From positions 1,876,875 through 1,940,874 of the forward strand of contig FN649748.1 in assembly GCA_000310025.1 (NCBI GenBank): a stretch of DNA of 64,000 nucleotides. Direction: 5' to 3'. The notes under the pieces were generated by a model. That model saw only the letters and a program-made list of their open reading frames with translations. It was not told where the DNA came from and searched no databases. This document shows positions 13,901 through 28,100 of the stretch, piece by piece. Each line of letters starts with the position of its first letter. Position 1 is the stretch's first letter. Position numbers and translations under genes: made by a program. The DNA comes from Ectocarpus siliculosus. Lineage: Eukaryota; Sar; Phaeophyceae; Ectocarpales; Ectocarpaceae.

Positions 13901-16900
13901 CGTGTGCTCTGAACCGCCTTCCTACTGGATGCTTGCGAGGTTCTCCAAAAGGCTTTGATACGTCGGGGGTGTGCTGGCCCCGACAAAGGAGCCATGCCTA
14001 GAACTCTCTCTCAACTACAATCGTCCCGACTGTTTCGAATACCCTACTACGCAGTGCTGTGAGTGCGATTGTATATCTGGGCTCAACGATGATTGTGGCA
14101 GAAACGGATACGACTGTCAGGATGCAACGTCGGAGTGTACAGGTGGGCCGTTCATGACGTTGGCTGGTCACGGTGCATGTCTGTTCCAAACACCCGGACG
14201 AGGTCGCTGAACGACGTATCTACGGAGTAACTCATGGTTCCAACGTTTGAACATAGAGAAATCTTTTTCAATGGCGCATTTTCTATGGACAGAAACGTAC
14301 TTGCTAATACTGTAGTCCCATGGACCATGAACATAGGTGGATGAATGGCTACCTTACCTCGCACGTCTAACAGAGTAAGCGATGGTGCCATGGCCGATTT
14401 GCAAGAAAGACTACACCCAGACACGGACGATTCTGGTAATAGCTAAGCCGAAATTGGCCGTACGTTACCCTTGAGGTGTTTTCTGCCACGTTATGAGGCG
14501 GGGATGGATGAGCACCGCGAGATATTGCGAACGACAAACGATCAGCTTAGGGAAAGAAGAGGCGCGCACGAAAGTCGCCTACGCCACCCTAGGCCGTTGC
14601 TTCAAGGTGTCAGTCCGATGTTGTGTCCCTTTTTGCGGGAAGAAAACGCCGGGGCGCAGTTTCGGAGGATTTGCAAAAATCACTTGCTACGTGGCATGGT
14701 TTACGTGAACAACGTGTTTCTTGGATAAAGTCTATGTACCCACGACCAGCTATCCCCGGTGTCCCATGAAATGAGTTGTTTTCTTCATTTTTTCTAGCTG
14801 ACATGGGTGCTGTCCCTGTCAACAACGCACGGCCGAAATGGCCAGCCCAAGACCAGTCGGTTCAGAGATGGCCGTGTTTCGTTGAGTGGAGAGAAAACAA
14901 GAAAGCTAAGAACACGAAAAAAGCTCAACCATCTAGCATGTACTGTGGTGAGATGATGGCGAAAACAAAATTTAACGCTCTAACCCTCGTCCGTTTATCC
15001 TTTCCTGATTAGTCCGCCCAAATTTCAGCTATCGCGAACGGAGACTCGTCTAATGGCCTCTTGCCCCCGTCGCCAACTTCGCCCCTCCGTTCGTTTTTCT
15101 CTGCCCCTCTGTGGCCCCGGGTTTACGTTTGATCTCTACACGTACAGCCTGCACAAACGATGATGACTGCGACGCCGACATGAACGAAATATGTTGTCCC
15201 GACACGAACGTCTGCGAAGTGCGAGACACAACGACCGGGGCTTGCGGTGAGAAGCCCATCCGATGCTCAGTAGAGAACCTTCCTTTAAACCAGTAGAATA
15301 GTCGTCGCTCTGAATGCCGAGGATCGATTCGGGGCCGATGCATCCATGCCAGTGTTACCCGTAGCCGTCAACGGCGCGCGTCACGTTTACATTGTGTTGA
15401 TCTCGAAAACGACCAGACGAGGAAACGGGTGCTGGAAAACGAGGCGTTCGTGTCGCGGCTGGGCGGGGTAACTTGAACACTGCCACGGGTTCGTTCCTTC
15501 TCTCTCTCCCCTCCCTCCTTCCCTCCCTTCAGGTGACCCTCACATGACGGGCTTCCGCGGCCAAAAGTTCGACTTCACGGGGCAAGACGGAGGCTGGTAC
15601 TCGGTCCTCTCGGATATGCCGCGCATCCACCTAAACATGCGCGTAACGTCTCCCGTTCCATCCGTGCCCGAGATCACGTACATCACCGGACTCGGAATCG
15701 CGACCACTGACGCCGACGGTCTAGATCACACCATTGTTATCACGGTCACAGACCCGCACAGTCTGGATAGTGCCTGTCCCGTGGGAGTTTCACCTTGTCT
15801 GGCGGATGGTGCATTGACGGTGCAACTCGACGGTAAAGATGCTCTACTTGCCCCCGGCGAGGTTCTCCTTGGACCCCAAGCGGCAATCTCTGCGGTCAAC
15901 CTTCCTGGCGCTTGCAGGTAGCTAAGCGAAACACGAACTTGGCCTGGTGATGAAGGTCCTTGCAACCGCCTGATGTCTATTCCCCCCCGGCGACAGTATC
16001 TGAGAACTCGTCAGGCGAGTGGAAACAACATGTTCTCGGGCGCCCAGAGTTAAATGCGTGGTATGTGCTCATGTCCCAACAACATTTGCGCGTTCGTTCG
16101 TGGATCCCGTCAGGTCTTTCGGGTTTGAAGAGTACTGGGAGCGCAAGAAAGAAGAGTACGCTCGTGACGGCCGAAGGCTTTCTTCTTCCACGCAGATGCA
16201 GGCGATGTCCGACTGGATCCTAGGTGACCCTACCGCGACCAACATGGCCGAGTGCACGGAGTATGTGGTGGAAGCGACGAGAAACGGCTTGGGTGGTTTG
16301 CTCGAGCATGATTCGGAACACACATCGTTCCAAATCTTGACCCCGATGGGCACGATCCGGCTGAGCCATGGCCGCCTTCACCAGCTCCCCATGCGTGACC
16401 CGACGGACAGTTTTGACCTCCCGGACCATCTCACGTGGCAGATGAACCTGGCCATCGACCGCATTGACGTGAGCCCCAACGCCACTGGTATCCTCGGCGA
16501 GACGCAGAAGCCCACTCTTGATGCCAACGGCAGCCCCATCATGCAGGGTATGGCGTCTATCCGCGGGGCTCAGGACGACTGTGAGTGAACCGCTCTCGTT
16601 GAATGTTTCGTAGTGTCGTTCCGGTTTCGAGTTCCATGTGGCGAAGTCAGGTAAGGTAGCACTGTATTCGACTTGCAACGGGAAAATGTCGACTTGGGCA
16701 TTGGACTAATTCGCCGCCAAAACAACCTCAACGTAGGGAGTCAATCGTCTCGAGGAAACTCGCATGAATAGGGTGAAAAGGGAAAACAAACGGCAATTTT
16801 CATGCCGCATTGAGCAAAAGCATTACGCGGGCACAGCAGTTCCCCTTTCGCTTGCCTCAGGAAACGTTTTCACGACGCTTTTGACACCGGTCCCGGATAC

Positions 16901-16984
16901 CAACACGCTGTCGATCGAACCCACGCAGACCTTGTCGAGGGCCCCCTGGACAGCGTGTTCACCGCAGCCCACATCCACATCTAG
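10957..16984 (+). CDS. Cys-rich protein with two LNR (Notch) repeats and vWD-like C-terminal domain; probably C-terminal half of the protease gene
   Basis: Eleven exons join without a phase conflict: 10957-11039, 12361-12450, 12745-12782, 13159-13312, 13663-13700, 14055-14142, 15148-15246, 15533-15917, 16114-16580 and 16929-16984 (stop TAG 16982), with the possible exception of an unseen upstream exon. Two Lin-12/Notch repeats are seen, each split by an intron before the NNIEECGYDDGD or NNTEECGYDGGD half. Each carries the Cys spacing and the acidic calcium-site residues of the family. They are followed by CCxCDC modules and a Cys-rich knot ending in GACGDPHMTGF. GDPHMTGFRGQKFDFTG is the start typical of von Willebrand-D-like domains. 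The end reads YLVEGPLDSVFTAAHIHI. The first exon needs two bases from an upstream exon, so the protein does not start here. About 500 residues are accounted for. LNR next to a metalloprotease suggests autoinhibition or matrix binding, which is inference. Confidence 0.8.
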
Positions 16985-19154
16985 GTCACCCATCGGCCCA
17001 GTTCGTGCGGATTGAGTCACATCGAACGTCCTACATTTGACGATTGTTCGACACTGCGATTGGTTCCTCTCGTGTCTCCTGGAGTCGTAATTCTGCTTGG
17101 TGAGCCAGACGTGGAACGTCGATTATATACTTTTGAGTTATGCTTTGTGAGGAGAGCGATGGTTTGCCATTGTGGCCTGCCTCGGCCTCTACGCGCTGTC
17201 AACTACTCACATATTGCGTTGGGGTGGTTCCGCTTTCGGGTCTTTGCAAGAGGTTAAACGGTAGGGCTGTAGACACTGCGGGGGTAGGGAAAGACTAGGT
17301 GTAATGGTTTGGAACGAAACTTAACATCCGCCATGTCTCGACGCGGGAGGGATTTCGAGGTGAACTGAACTGCAGTGAGGATGGTATTATTCCAAGCGTT
17401 CCGTGCTATAACCTTCGCCCGATGTAAACTTGGCTTTGGAAGACACCTGAATTTCATTTCAAGCGAACGGCTGTTGGCCAACATGTGCCAATAATGCATT
17501 GTTTTCGAAGTACTAGACCAGCAAACACTTGAGGTTGGTTTTAGGGCCGGCTAAAAGGATGCCAAGTCATTTCTAGTGTATTTTTCCGTTTATCCCCGTG
17601 CTCCCTCTTGCGGAATCAAAGGTGGCTCATTACGTTCCACTGGTGGTATGTTGGAGACACCCCCTAGCTGCAATTTCTGTCATTACACGACGTTCGCGTG
17701 ATACTCGAGGCGAAATACATTTGAGTTTCGAATGCTTGGTGCTTATGCACCAATCCCCGCCTTCGTATGCATACATCGTTGTAACGGTGAGAAATGAGCG
17801 AAACAATGTGACGGTTCTTGCCCATATTCCCGCTTTTTTCTGTGGCGATTCTTTAGGGCTAGGTAGATCGTTTTTTAGGGCTTCTTTACCTGCTTAACCC
17901 CTTTGAACTATTCGACAAGGGCGGTGCCGGGGTACACGGGGACAACTCTACCGTAGTCTAGTGTGGGTGCTTTGTAGCGCGGATGGGTATGAGGGTACTG
18001 ACAGGTCGAATCGCGGGACGATTATGCTGTGGCGTCTGTCTACCCTTGGGTGGAAAGCGCTACTAGGGGCAACCGCGGAAGAGGCACCTAGCCCATCGCT
18101 GAAAGGAGGCACCGGGCAACCTAGGGCTTGGGTTAGAATAGAAGGTCTACCAGTCCCTCTAGAGGAATATCTTGAAAAGCTCATTTGCCTGCCTGCCCCG
18201 TTTACCACGCTCCCGCCAGCTGTTGTCTAATAACCCTATCAAATATCCACTCGACATTTGACATTTGTTAGGGCTTTTAGAGAAGAGAAGGCTCAGTCAG
18301 GTGGGAAGGCAGCGTTGCACTTGCACACAGGGATGGAACAGTTTGCATTGTCCAATCAGCAGGCGTCGTTCTCTCATTTTCTTTCGTTTCAGAAACTTCG
18401 CAAGAACACCGAATTTGAAGCAACTGGTACGGAGTTATCAAATGGTTAGAACACCTTGGCGTTGGGGTAGATCTTTCGGAGATTGCTCATGCTGCATGTT
18501 TTGTCGGTTCCTCATCTTGGTACTCTTTCACTTGTCTCGATACCCAACGTTGGCTCGGTCACTGAGTCGACAAAACCAACCACGGCGCCATGAAGAAGCT
18601 TCGAGCGATCCCATGATGGTCACAGCCTTGGTTGAGCCTTTGGTGGCTGGCAACTGCGACCGCCCGGCGTGGCGTGCGGCAAAAGTCGAGGCGTTGGCCT
18701 CTGTTTCGTGTTCATATAGGCATACGAGGTGTACGTGCGGCTAGCGGGCGAACCCACAGCATACATACAATCGCTAAAACCAAGGAGATTCTTCTCCTGA
18801 GAAACTCCTGTACCACTGCACTTCTCGCATCACTTCGAGACGCGCTTTCGCCATGATCGAACTACATCTGCGGCCCCAGTTACCGAAAGACCACAAGCAA
18901 GTTCCCTACCCCCCTTAAGATCTATTAAAGCCGGCCCTTCATTCACAAGAGGTGCCGTTCCAAAGCGCTCCCCACTGATGAAACACGGGAATCGAATGTC
19001 TATACGTACTGTTAAGTATGCTCTCAATCACAATATTTCACATGTAAACGCGACCTCCGCGCCTCTCCGTTACCCAGAGGCGCCCACACGCCCAAACAAA
19101 CACCCATCACCCGCTGAGACGCTCTTCGTCTCATCAAAATATGTACAATGTACA
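16985..19154. other. Intergenic stretch, no gene seen
   Basis: Only short unsupported frames are present. The longest (17,961-18,230 plus) has no recognisable domain. It lies between two convergent genes, so it should hold both 3' ends, but no polyadenylation signal was assigned. Confidence 0.45.
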
Positions 19155-22100
19155 TCACCGCACAACGCACGTTCTCTGCCACCTGGGCGGGAACCCGTTG
19201 ACACCTGTCGCCAGTGGGTAGTAGACAGGCAAGAACGCTCCACCCGGGATAAACGGCATGTGTCCTGGCGCACGGGGTACACCCCACCCGCCGCGGCCGC
19301 CGCCGCCGCATCCTCCCGCGTACCTCGGGTCGTGGTAAATCGAAGGTTGTGGTACCGGTGGCAACGGCACCGGGGCTTGGGGCGGGCGGAACACGCCTGC
19401 TCTTCCTCCCCCGACATATCCACCCTGGTGCGTCTGCCTTGTCGAGGACCCCGAAGGGAAGTACTGAGAGGGTGCGACACCTACTCCCCCCACGGCCCAC
19501 GACTGCTGGTGCAGCGGGTATACCCGGAACTGCGGGTGCGGGCGCGGCAGCACCAGGTTGTTCGCCGCGGCGGGGAGGTGGTGGTGCCCCCATGCAAGCA
19601 GCACGCCGGCGTGGTGTTGGTGGCGGTGTCCCTGGCGGAGGGAAGAAGAAGATCCGTGGCTCCTGCTGCCGCTGTGGTGCCCACCGTGGCAGGCATTCGT
19701 CCTGCCCTGGCCTTGGGGACCGCGGGGGTTGAAGGGGCAGTTGTCGGTGGGCGAACGGCGGGACCCCCCCCCGTGCAGTGTTGGTGGCCCTGTGGGAATT
19801 GGTGACACGGCCGGCGTCCATTCTTGCACCACCGGCCGCGTTCCTCCTGGTGGTGGACCTCCTCGGCGCAGGACCCGCAGGGAGTCGGTTGCTGTGGTGC
19901 GACGTGCGAAGCCCCCCTCCGTCACCTCCTCCAACGACATAGGGAGCGGCATCGTTCACCGCCAACGCCCGCGGCACCAACCCTGTCCCTCGGCCTCCTT
20001 TTGCCCTTACCACTCGACCTGCCGCCGCTACATCGCCGGTGCGTGGTGACCTTCGCCTCGCCGGATGCTGCAGGAGGCGTGCTTGGCTGTCCACCACTCT
20101 CCTTCCTCCTCCCACCGCCGCCGTCACCGCCACCCCTCCCCCCGCACCAGCAGACACCGGCATCACCGCCGCGGACCCCCCGGTAACAACTTCGCTCTGG
20201 ACAACCGATGCTGTGCTTGCGACCGGCACAACATGGTGATCACCCCCGCTGCGACCGTTATGGGACGGTATTCCTCCAGAAACAACTCCCAACACGGGCA
20301 CGGAACCTTCCTGGAGGGGTCGGGATACGGTCGACCTCTGTACGTCGGTGGCTGGCGTCGCCAGTGGAGCAAGAGCTGAACGTCCGCCTCCTCCTCCCTC
20401 CTCCTCCTCAGCAGCAGCACTACCGTCGGCTGTTTCCCTCGAAACGGCGGGGCCCACCGCCACCTCCGGGAAGATCGACGGGATGACGTTTACCCCTGCA
20501 ACGGCCGCGACCTGCTGTGGAACGGCGCTCCCGCGTCCTTCGAAAGCTCCAGACACCGCCTCGAGGGTAGCGGGCAGCGGCGGCGGCGGGTGGGGCGCTC
20601 CGTGGTCGTCGGCGACGCCACCCGTTCCGGCGTCTGTGCTGACCGTTCGGGACGGGCCCTCCCCAGCCACCGCTGCCGTCGCCGCCAAGATGACGCCCCT
20701 GGTCTCGATCTCGAGCAGGCACTCGTTCATGTCGTCCAACTCGGCGAGCATCTCGGCCATGGGAGGTCGCTTGGTCGGGTCGGGCGAGAGCGCCTTGGCG
20801 AGAAGGATGACGACCTTACAAGCACAGGCGGTAACGGAAAGAGGGAGGACGGAGGAGAACGGATGGTCATTTGAAGAGTGATAAGCTGGAGAGGGCAACG
20901 TGCAATAAGGGGCGCAACACTCACTCCAATCTCACAGCTAAATGGCTTTGCGGCGGGGTCATAAAATCGCTTGTTGACTGAGACTGAAAATAAACGTACG
21001 TGTGAAAATAAGGTCTTCTATCAGCGGCTCAGTCATTTGTTTGTCGTTTCGGACGCGATCAGTCTCGGTTTCTCGGGCTGACAGGCTTTCCACGCGGTTT
21101 AAGGAGTACCAGGTGCAGAGTCAACACGCCTTGGTCATATATCCTCGCGGATGTATTGTGAACGGGCTGCAGACTGATATCACTACCAAGGGCATGGATG
21201 GATGGGTGAAACAACTTGGAAGTTACACGCGCTTCCTAAGCTAGATTCCGAAGGTCCATGGTCCTTTCGGTTGGAGACTCTTGATTTGGTCAAAAACCGG
21301 TGACAGGTGGTGCATAGAACGAAACGTTCAAGGTATGCACGATAGACTATGTTCATCATGAATAGCGGTATCAGTATTGTTTCGTTGGTCTAGCGGTTCG
21401 CCGTTGATCCATCAGATCAATAGTTTGCATAAATGTTCCTTACTCCGAAAATGCTGCTGTTCGGTGCTCTCACCTTCTCCTTGACGCCGTCGGTGAGGCC
21501 GTCATACAGGTGCTCCGGATTGAGCAGGGCTGCGCGAGCGCGAGGGTCGATCTGGTTGCGCAGCGTCACCTCGTCCTGCACATGTAGATATTGTTTCGGA
21601 CGGGTACAGCAGGGCATTCGATGGCGTGGCACGGACGGGGAAACGGGGGCGTGAGGAGTTGAGGGTACGGTGGCTCTTTTTACTCCCTTACCCGAACGAC
21701 CGCCAAGTTCTAGCGTCAAACCGCATGACAGGAACGAGCCGCTCAACCAGGCGAAGGGTATAGGACTTGAAAACGTGCAGGTTTTACATCCATCCAGGAT
21801 CGATTTGATGGGGGAGTATAGGTCATATTGGTGAGTTTACGCCGACGGGTATAGAAACCAACCTGACGGCGGTCGACAAGGACAAGACCTTGACCTGGGA
21901 AGGAGTTTGGCTGGCACCACTACTGTAGGGGAAGAGTCTCATCGATTGGGTATCTCATTCATTCTTGACCACATCTCACAACACGAACACCAACACACCA
22001 ACACTACGCCATACTACATTGTATCCCATATCCGTCTCACCCTCGCACACGTATTGAAATACTGCTGCTGTACATGGCCCAAACGACCAGCCGTGGTACT

Positions 22101-25100
22101 TGCTTGTGCTCGAAAAGGAGATAGATGCCGAGAATCGACGAAGATGGTATGTTCCATCATCGTAGAAGTAAGTGATGATACCAACACCACCAACTCGGCC
22201 ATACCATGTAGTGCTTAAGTCCGCCGTTGCTGCCTACCTCGCTGCCTCACGCGAATACCACCGGCCGTACACGGGAGTTTTTCCCCATCATGGCAAGGAG
22301 GGGGAGGGGGAGGGGTGTGAAATGTTACCTGCTGTTGCTTCGGTTTAACTCACCATAAAATGGTGCTTGGAAGCAACAGAAGCATTTCTCGCTTCCATCG
22401 TGCTGGCGATTTCCTTGTCGCCATCCGTCTGGACCGCCTGAGACAATACATATGTTGCGGATAGTGCAAAGACGATACATTTCTCTCTTAGCCAGTAGTT
22501 GGAAACAAATGTAATCGCAACAAGTTTAGAAGCAGCGGATCGACGAGGGAAATGGAAATCAGATTGAAATCCAGCATTTGGCAAGTGGATTGCCGTGGTA
22601 CCAAGTCACCGCCTCTATCACGCGAGAATATCGAAGGGCAACATATCCATCGCCACCAGCAACAACAGCAACTACAGCGCGCATCACCAGCACCCACCTG
22701 GCTGAACCACATATTGCTACTCTTCCACTCGTCCTTCGTTAGCGTCAGCAATACCATGTGCGCCAGAGCGAACACGTCCTGAGACGGCTCGCACGCGACC
22801 TCCCGGCTCATCATCCCTTCTGGCACCTGGCCTCCGATCGTGCCCTGCCCCCTCCTCATGTCTCCGTGAGCTGCACGCCGCAAGAAACAAGCGGACGCGC
22901 GTTACTAACCAAGGCATTGCAATTCTGTTCCTGATGGCTGGTCTCCCGTCTTGCGGTTGGTACCCCTTGCATTCGATGCGGGGGGAAGGAATGATTGGTT
23001 GCCATCATGTTCTCGATGGGCCTTCCGCCACCTTCCCCAAACCTACCGCCCACCACCACACACTGCCCTTCCTGGATTAGTGCCTCCGTCGACTTGTGGA
23101 AACAAGTTATTTCCGTAACTCCAAACACCACGTTGTTGCGCCTCTCTAACCTTTTCTTCCCGTCGTGTTTGTCTCAGGACACAATCGCTTCTATATTGCG
23201 TGTCATGGAAGATCCGGTGTGTCAGTGCGTGCAGACGCTAATCAACAACCTGATTTTGTAGGACCACTTTAGACCTCTTCAGAACCTCATGCCGCTGATT
23301 CCCGTCTTTCGAGGGTGCCATTACACTCGGCTTTTGATTTTTTCTTGTTCCGTACGTTACTCGCGCCTCTAGTCAAGGCGTATGCATAGATATATGGAAC
23401 TTGTCGGCAAGTGGTAGAGGTACCTTGAGTATGTGGCCGTTTGTTGTAGGAAGCTCCTGAGATGTTTTGGGACCACTGCGGCATTTTGTGCGACTGGATT
23501 CATTGCCAGTTTGTCATGTTAAAGGTACGTGACGACTTGCATCGCGCCCCCACCGCGACACGCGTGCGCGCCTAGGTCTCTTAGCACCCCGCTGCCTGTG
23601 CCTATGCCGTGCCCCTCTACAGAATGCCTCTCAGGATCGGTCATGGCAATATCAACAACGGCACACCACACATCTTTGACGCGAACCAACGTAGCTATGT
23701 TTGTTCGAGTTGGCGTATTATCCATCATGAAGTCGTTATGTGTAGGAGTATGTGATTTGTCCCTCAACGGCTACGACCACGATAAACAGCTAAAGCTACT
23801 GTAGAAGCCCCAACAACTGCTGAAGAGCAACGCACGCTAAAAAGGACCACCCACCGAGAGCACATCCGAGGTCGGTAACCTTGGCAACGAGCACCCCTGA
23901 GTCTTGAAAGACCAGCATGTTGCCGGGCTTCACGTCGTTGTGGCTAACCCCATGTCGGCCGAGGTGCTCAAGCCCTCGAGCCATGTCGGACAACAGCCTG
24001 TAAAACGGGTTGTTTGGCAATTGACGGGTAGGCTCGGGTCAGGGCCTGGGTTTGGGGGGTTTTCACGCACGTCTTCCCGAATGTTGCGGAAGGGAGATCG
24101 TGCGTGCCTGGTTGTTGTTCCACGGAGCGGGAGTGGCGGGGCCCTTGGCGAGTGATGCATCTACCTTGACGCAGAGCACCGTCGTTGATGGCGTTGGAGA
24201 TAGAGTCAATCCCGACGCTGAGGTTGAACTATATGTTGTTGTGTCGTTTGTGTTGCGTATTTCACAATGGATACTCTGTTGCCAGGGAAGGGGAAGCCCG
24301 GGCGTGGAGCGGCATCGCTACGGGCAGCACGGTATCAACCAAGCAAGAAGTTCATGAGACACACAGAGGTGCCGGAAACGTAGATGTGTAGATTTCGACG
24401 ATGTGGGGGCGGAGGAATTTTCTGTGTGTAGGTGTGTATGGTGGAGGTAATGGGCTGAAGGAAAGGGGGGGAGGAGGTATCGACCCTCCTCCGTATTCCT
24501 AGGTAGAGAGACTTGCTTCTGCAAAGACGTGAAGACGGCATAGGAGAACTGTCTCACCGCGTGAGCATTTTTGGGCTGGACGGGATTTGCCCCGTGGGGT
24601 GTGTTCTTTCATTTTTTGCAGAAGGGGACCTCTCTGCCTAGGAACGCCCCCCAACCCTCTCCCCCTGCATACAAAACACACATACACACCGACAATGCCG
24701 CCACTCCTACCTCGTCGACATCTCCATCTCTAAGTTGCCGATCATCTGTCTGTGCTTGTCTCCTTGAAGTTCTAGTTTGGGTGAAGCGTGCAGCCGGAAA
24801 TGATGCCACTACACGCCCGGCCGGGTGATCCCTTACCCTCCGAGACGATTCTCTGCCTCGAAAGAAACGATACGAACAACACAACAGCCAATGTCTCAAA
24901 GTGACGACTCGACGTCAACGACCCCACCACTGCACGTAGACAGGAACAGCAACCAGGCACGATACTCGCTGGAAACGTTCAAAGAATCTTGTGCCCAGTC
25001 CCCCAAACCCAAGCCCTGACTCGAGGCTAGCCCCCAATCGTCAACCAACCCGTTTTGCCAGACTATAGTCCGACATGGCTCGAGGGCTGGGGCACCTTGG

Positions 25101-28100
25101 CCGACATGGAATTGCACACAATGACGTCAAGCCTGGCAACATGCTGGTCTTTCAGGAAGCATGTAGCCGAGGAAGCATGTTCCCACCCTACATCCTTCCT
25201 CGAACACCAACATGTTGCCAGGCTTTACGCCATTGTGTGCAAAATTCCATGTCGGCCGACGTTCTCCGGCCCTCGAGCCATGTCGGACAATAGCCCTGGA
25301 AAAACGGGTTGGTTGATGATTGAGGTCTAGGCTGGAGTCAGGGCTTAGATTTGGAGGCCTGGACCCTGGGTTCATCGAATGTTGCCAAGGGGGATTGGAC
25401 CTAGTATGGTCCCGGGTGGTTGGGTGGGTAGAGGACATTGGGAGAAAATGTTTCTAGATCGAGTAGAGTTCATGTTCGTTTTCGTTGTTTTTTCGACGCA
25501 GAGAATCATATCCCAGCGTAGGCGGTATTATTTGGGGCTGCAATTCCAAAAGTGCCTGGACGGCTAGGACCGCCATGAGACGCGTGCAAATGGTCGGCAT
25601 TGAAGACAAAAAATTGGACCCAATCCGGTGAACGTGGCGTCCGAGAATTTGCTTTTTGGTCGAACACTGACTCACCGCATGAGCACTCCGGGGCTAGCCA
25701 GGACTTGTCCCGTGGCGTAGCCATGGAAGTCGTCCACGGCTAGGTCATAGAAGACGACCAGGGAGTCCTTATCCCGGTCGTCCATGGCGGAAGGCCCGGC
25801 GATGTTGGCATGCGGCGGCATGCTGTGGAAAGAAAAGAAGAATGGAAGAGCAAGATGTGGCTCACTGCTGCATGGTTGATCAGGCCCAAATGAGGAAGGA
25901 GCCTCTTTTCGGTCAAACTTGGACTAGCGCAAGAGTAGATTGTACTTGTGAGGTCGTACGGCACATGCGGGCTGTCAAGCGATGAGGCTACGTTGTGACC
26001 GCCCTATTCGTATGGTTGGCGCGATTCTTCTTTTCGACGTTCGCAATGTCGGTCATATTCTCAGCGTCTCTCTCTGGGTTATGATGGTACGTCGGGCCTA
26101 GAGGCAGACTGGAGTTGGTGCTTCTGTTTGTCCTGCATGTCAACAACCCAGCATTCAAACACAGGCGTTCCACCTGTGCAACGCAAAATAGTGTCCCTCT
26201 CTCGCACACTGGCTCTCACTGGGGTAGGCACGGTGAAACTCTGACTAAAGAAATTACATGAGCGGACGATGCAGGTGACATTATCATTTTTCGTCCAGCA
26301 CCAGATATGGGGTGTATCCCCCCGTCCCCGCCCCCGTCCCTCAAATGTTCATTATAAAAAGGACGTACCAGCCTGCCCACCCGCCGCCTCTCACCTATTG
26401 TGAACGATCATCTCCGTCAGGAGACCCGCCTGAGCACAACCTCTCATCCAGGAACCATTGTCCCCGCCTTCTCCTTGCTGTTGTTGGTTGGTGGTATCGT
26501 CGGGAGTTAGTTGTTGGCAACGTGGAGTCAAATAGATATCGAACAGCGTGTTGGTGTGCATGCCGGTGTTATTTTGGCGTCAAGAGGATCGTGGGCAGAG
26601 GTCGGAGAGGCGGAGGGGAGAGAGAGGAAGCGGGGGGGATAATGAGGGAGGTTGAGAGGAGGGGGGAAAGAGGAGGGGCGCGAAAGGGGGAATGGGGGCG
26701 GGTACGTTTGGTGGCAAGGTGGTCTGCTCGCCGCAGGATGCCGGTGTCGGGAGGGTGCTGAACGGTGTTGGTTTAGGAGTAAAATGCTGGCACGCCTCGC
26801 GTAGCTCTCTATGTCGGTTATGTCGGTTATGTCGGTTTGGAGTGGTCGAACAACCTTTCAGATACTTGTAAAATGCAACCAACCAGCATCACCCTTCCCT
26901 GCTGGTTCCGACCGGTGCAACGGATGCGAGGTTTCATCTTTCCTCGGTTTCGTGTCTCGAGCGGCTGACTTCCAGGAAGGGGTCGGGAACGTATCGTTGA
27001 TACATGCTGCCATGAGAGAGGTACTCTCCCGAATGTAAAGTAACAGCGCGGAGCATTACACATACAAACGATCAGCAATGCTACGTACTCAGACGCATCG
27101 GAAGCTAAGGCTCACTCACATCCTTGAACTCCTTAGCGGCGTAGCTCTTGCCCAGGGTGAGAACGTCGAGCCGGGTCACGATTCCGAAGGTCCCCTGCCC
27201 GAGTTCCTTCACGCCGACGGCCCAGACGCTGCCGCCCTCGCCCCCGTTCCGAGCCCGGTGCTGCTGACTAACCACGTCGGTGGCCACGAAGAGCTCGTCC
27301 GACCCGTCGCCGTAGCGCTCCCGAGTCTTGGCGACGAACCTCTTGAACTCTCGTCCATGGAACCAGTCTCCGTACACTCCTCGGGCGATGGAGTTGGCGG
27401 GTACGGAGGGTATTACGGCGACTTCCGCCAGCGCTGCCTTGCAGGCCTCTGCTTCCAACTATTTGGGTTGTAGGGATAGGAGATATCGGTGGCGGAGGTT
27501 GTTCGTTCAGATTCACGCGGCGGGTATTATATAGAGCTTAAACAACGAGCGGTCGGTGGGATGGAGAACCGTTCAACGTTTTGGCACTCCTGGTAAGCCT
27601 ATGAAACTAACAGCCTGCCACCCGGACGGCGGATTGATTGCCGATATAGCGATATACGCCGCTACAGGTGTTGTGTCTTTACCGGGAGGGGGGGTCGGCT
27701 GACAAGGGAACTCAAGGCTTCATGCGCAAGACCCACAAGTACCCCAGCTAAGAAGGAAATGGTGTTCAAATCAAGGTGCGAGCGTAGGGATGGAGGGTGG
27801 GGGGCAAGGAAGAGAGCCAAACAAAGGGCGGAAAAAGACAAGTCCAGGTGTATCAGCATCGTGTCACAGCTGCCGCCCCCATTGCCGCTGCCTCTACTCC
27901 GTAAAAATGGGACGGGATTTGTATGCATACGAATAGTGCGAGCAAGGCTTGACGGGGTGGGGCGGGAGTTGTAGGGCAGGACGTGTAGATTGTTGCGTCT
28001 GCTGGTGTTCATTTGGTTCGACGAAGAGGGCGATGCATCACCCTTCGATTTTGGCGGCCGGGAAGTTCAAAAATTACGATACTACGGATGCGTGCCAAAA

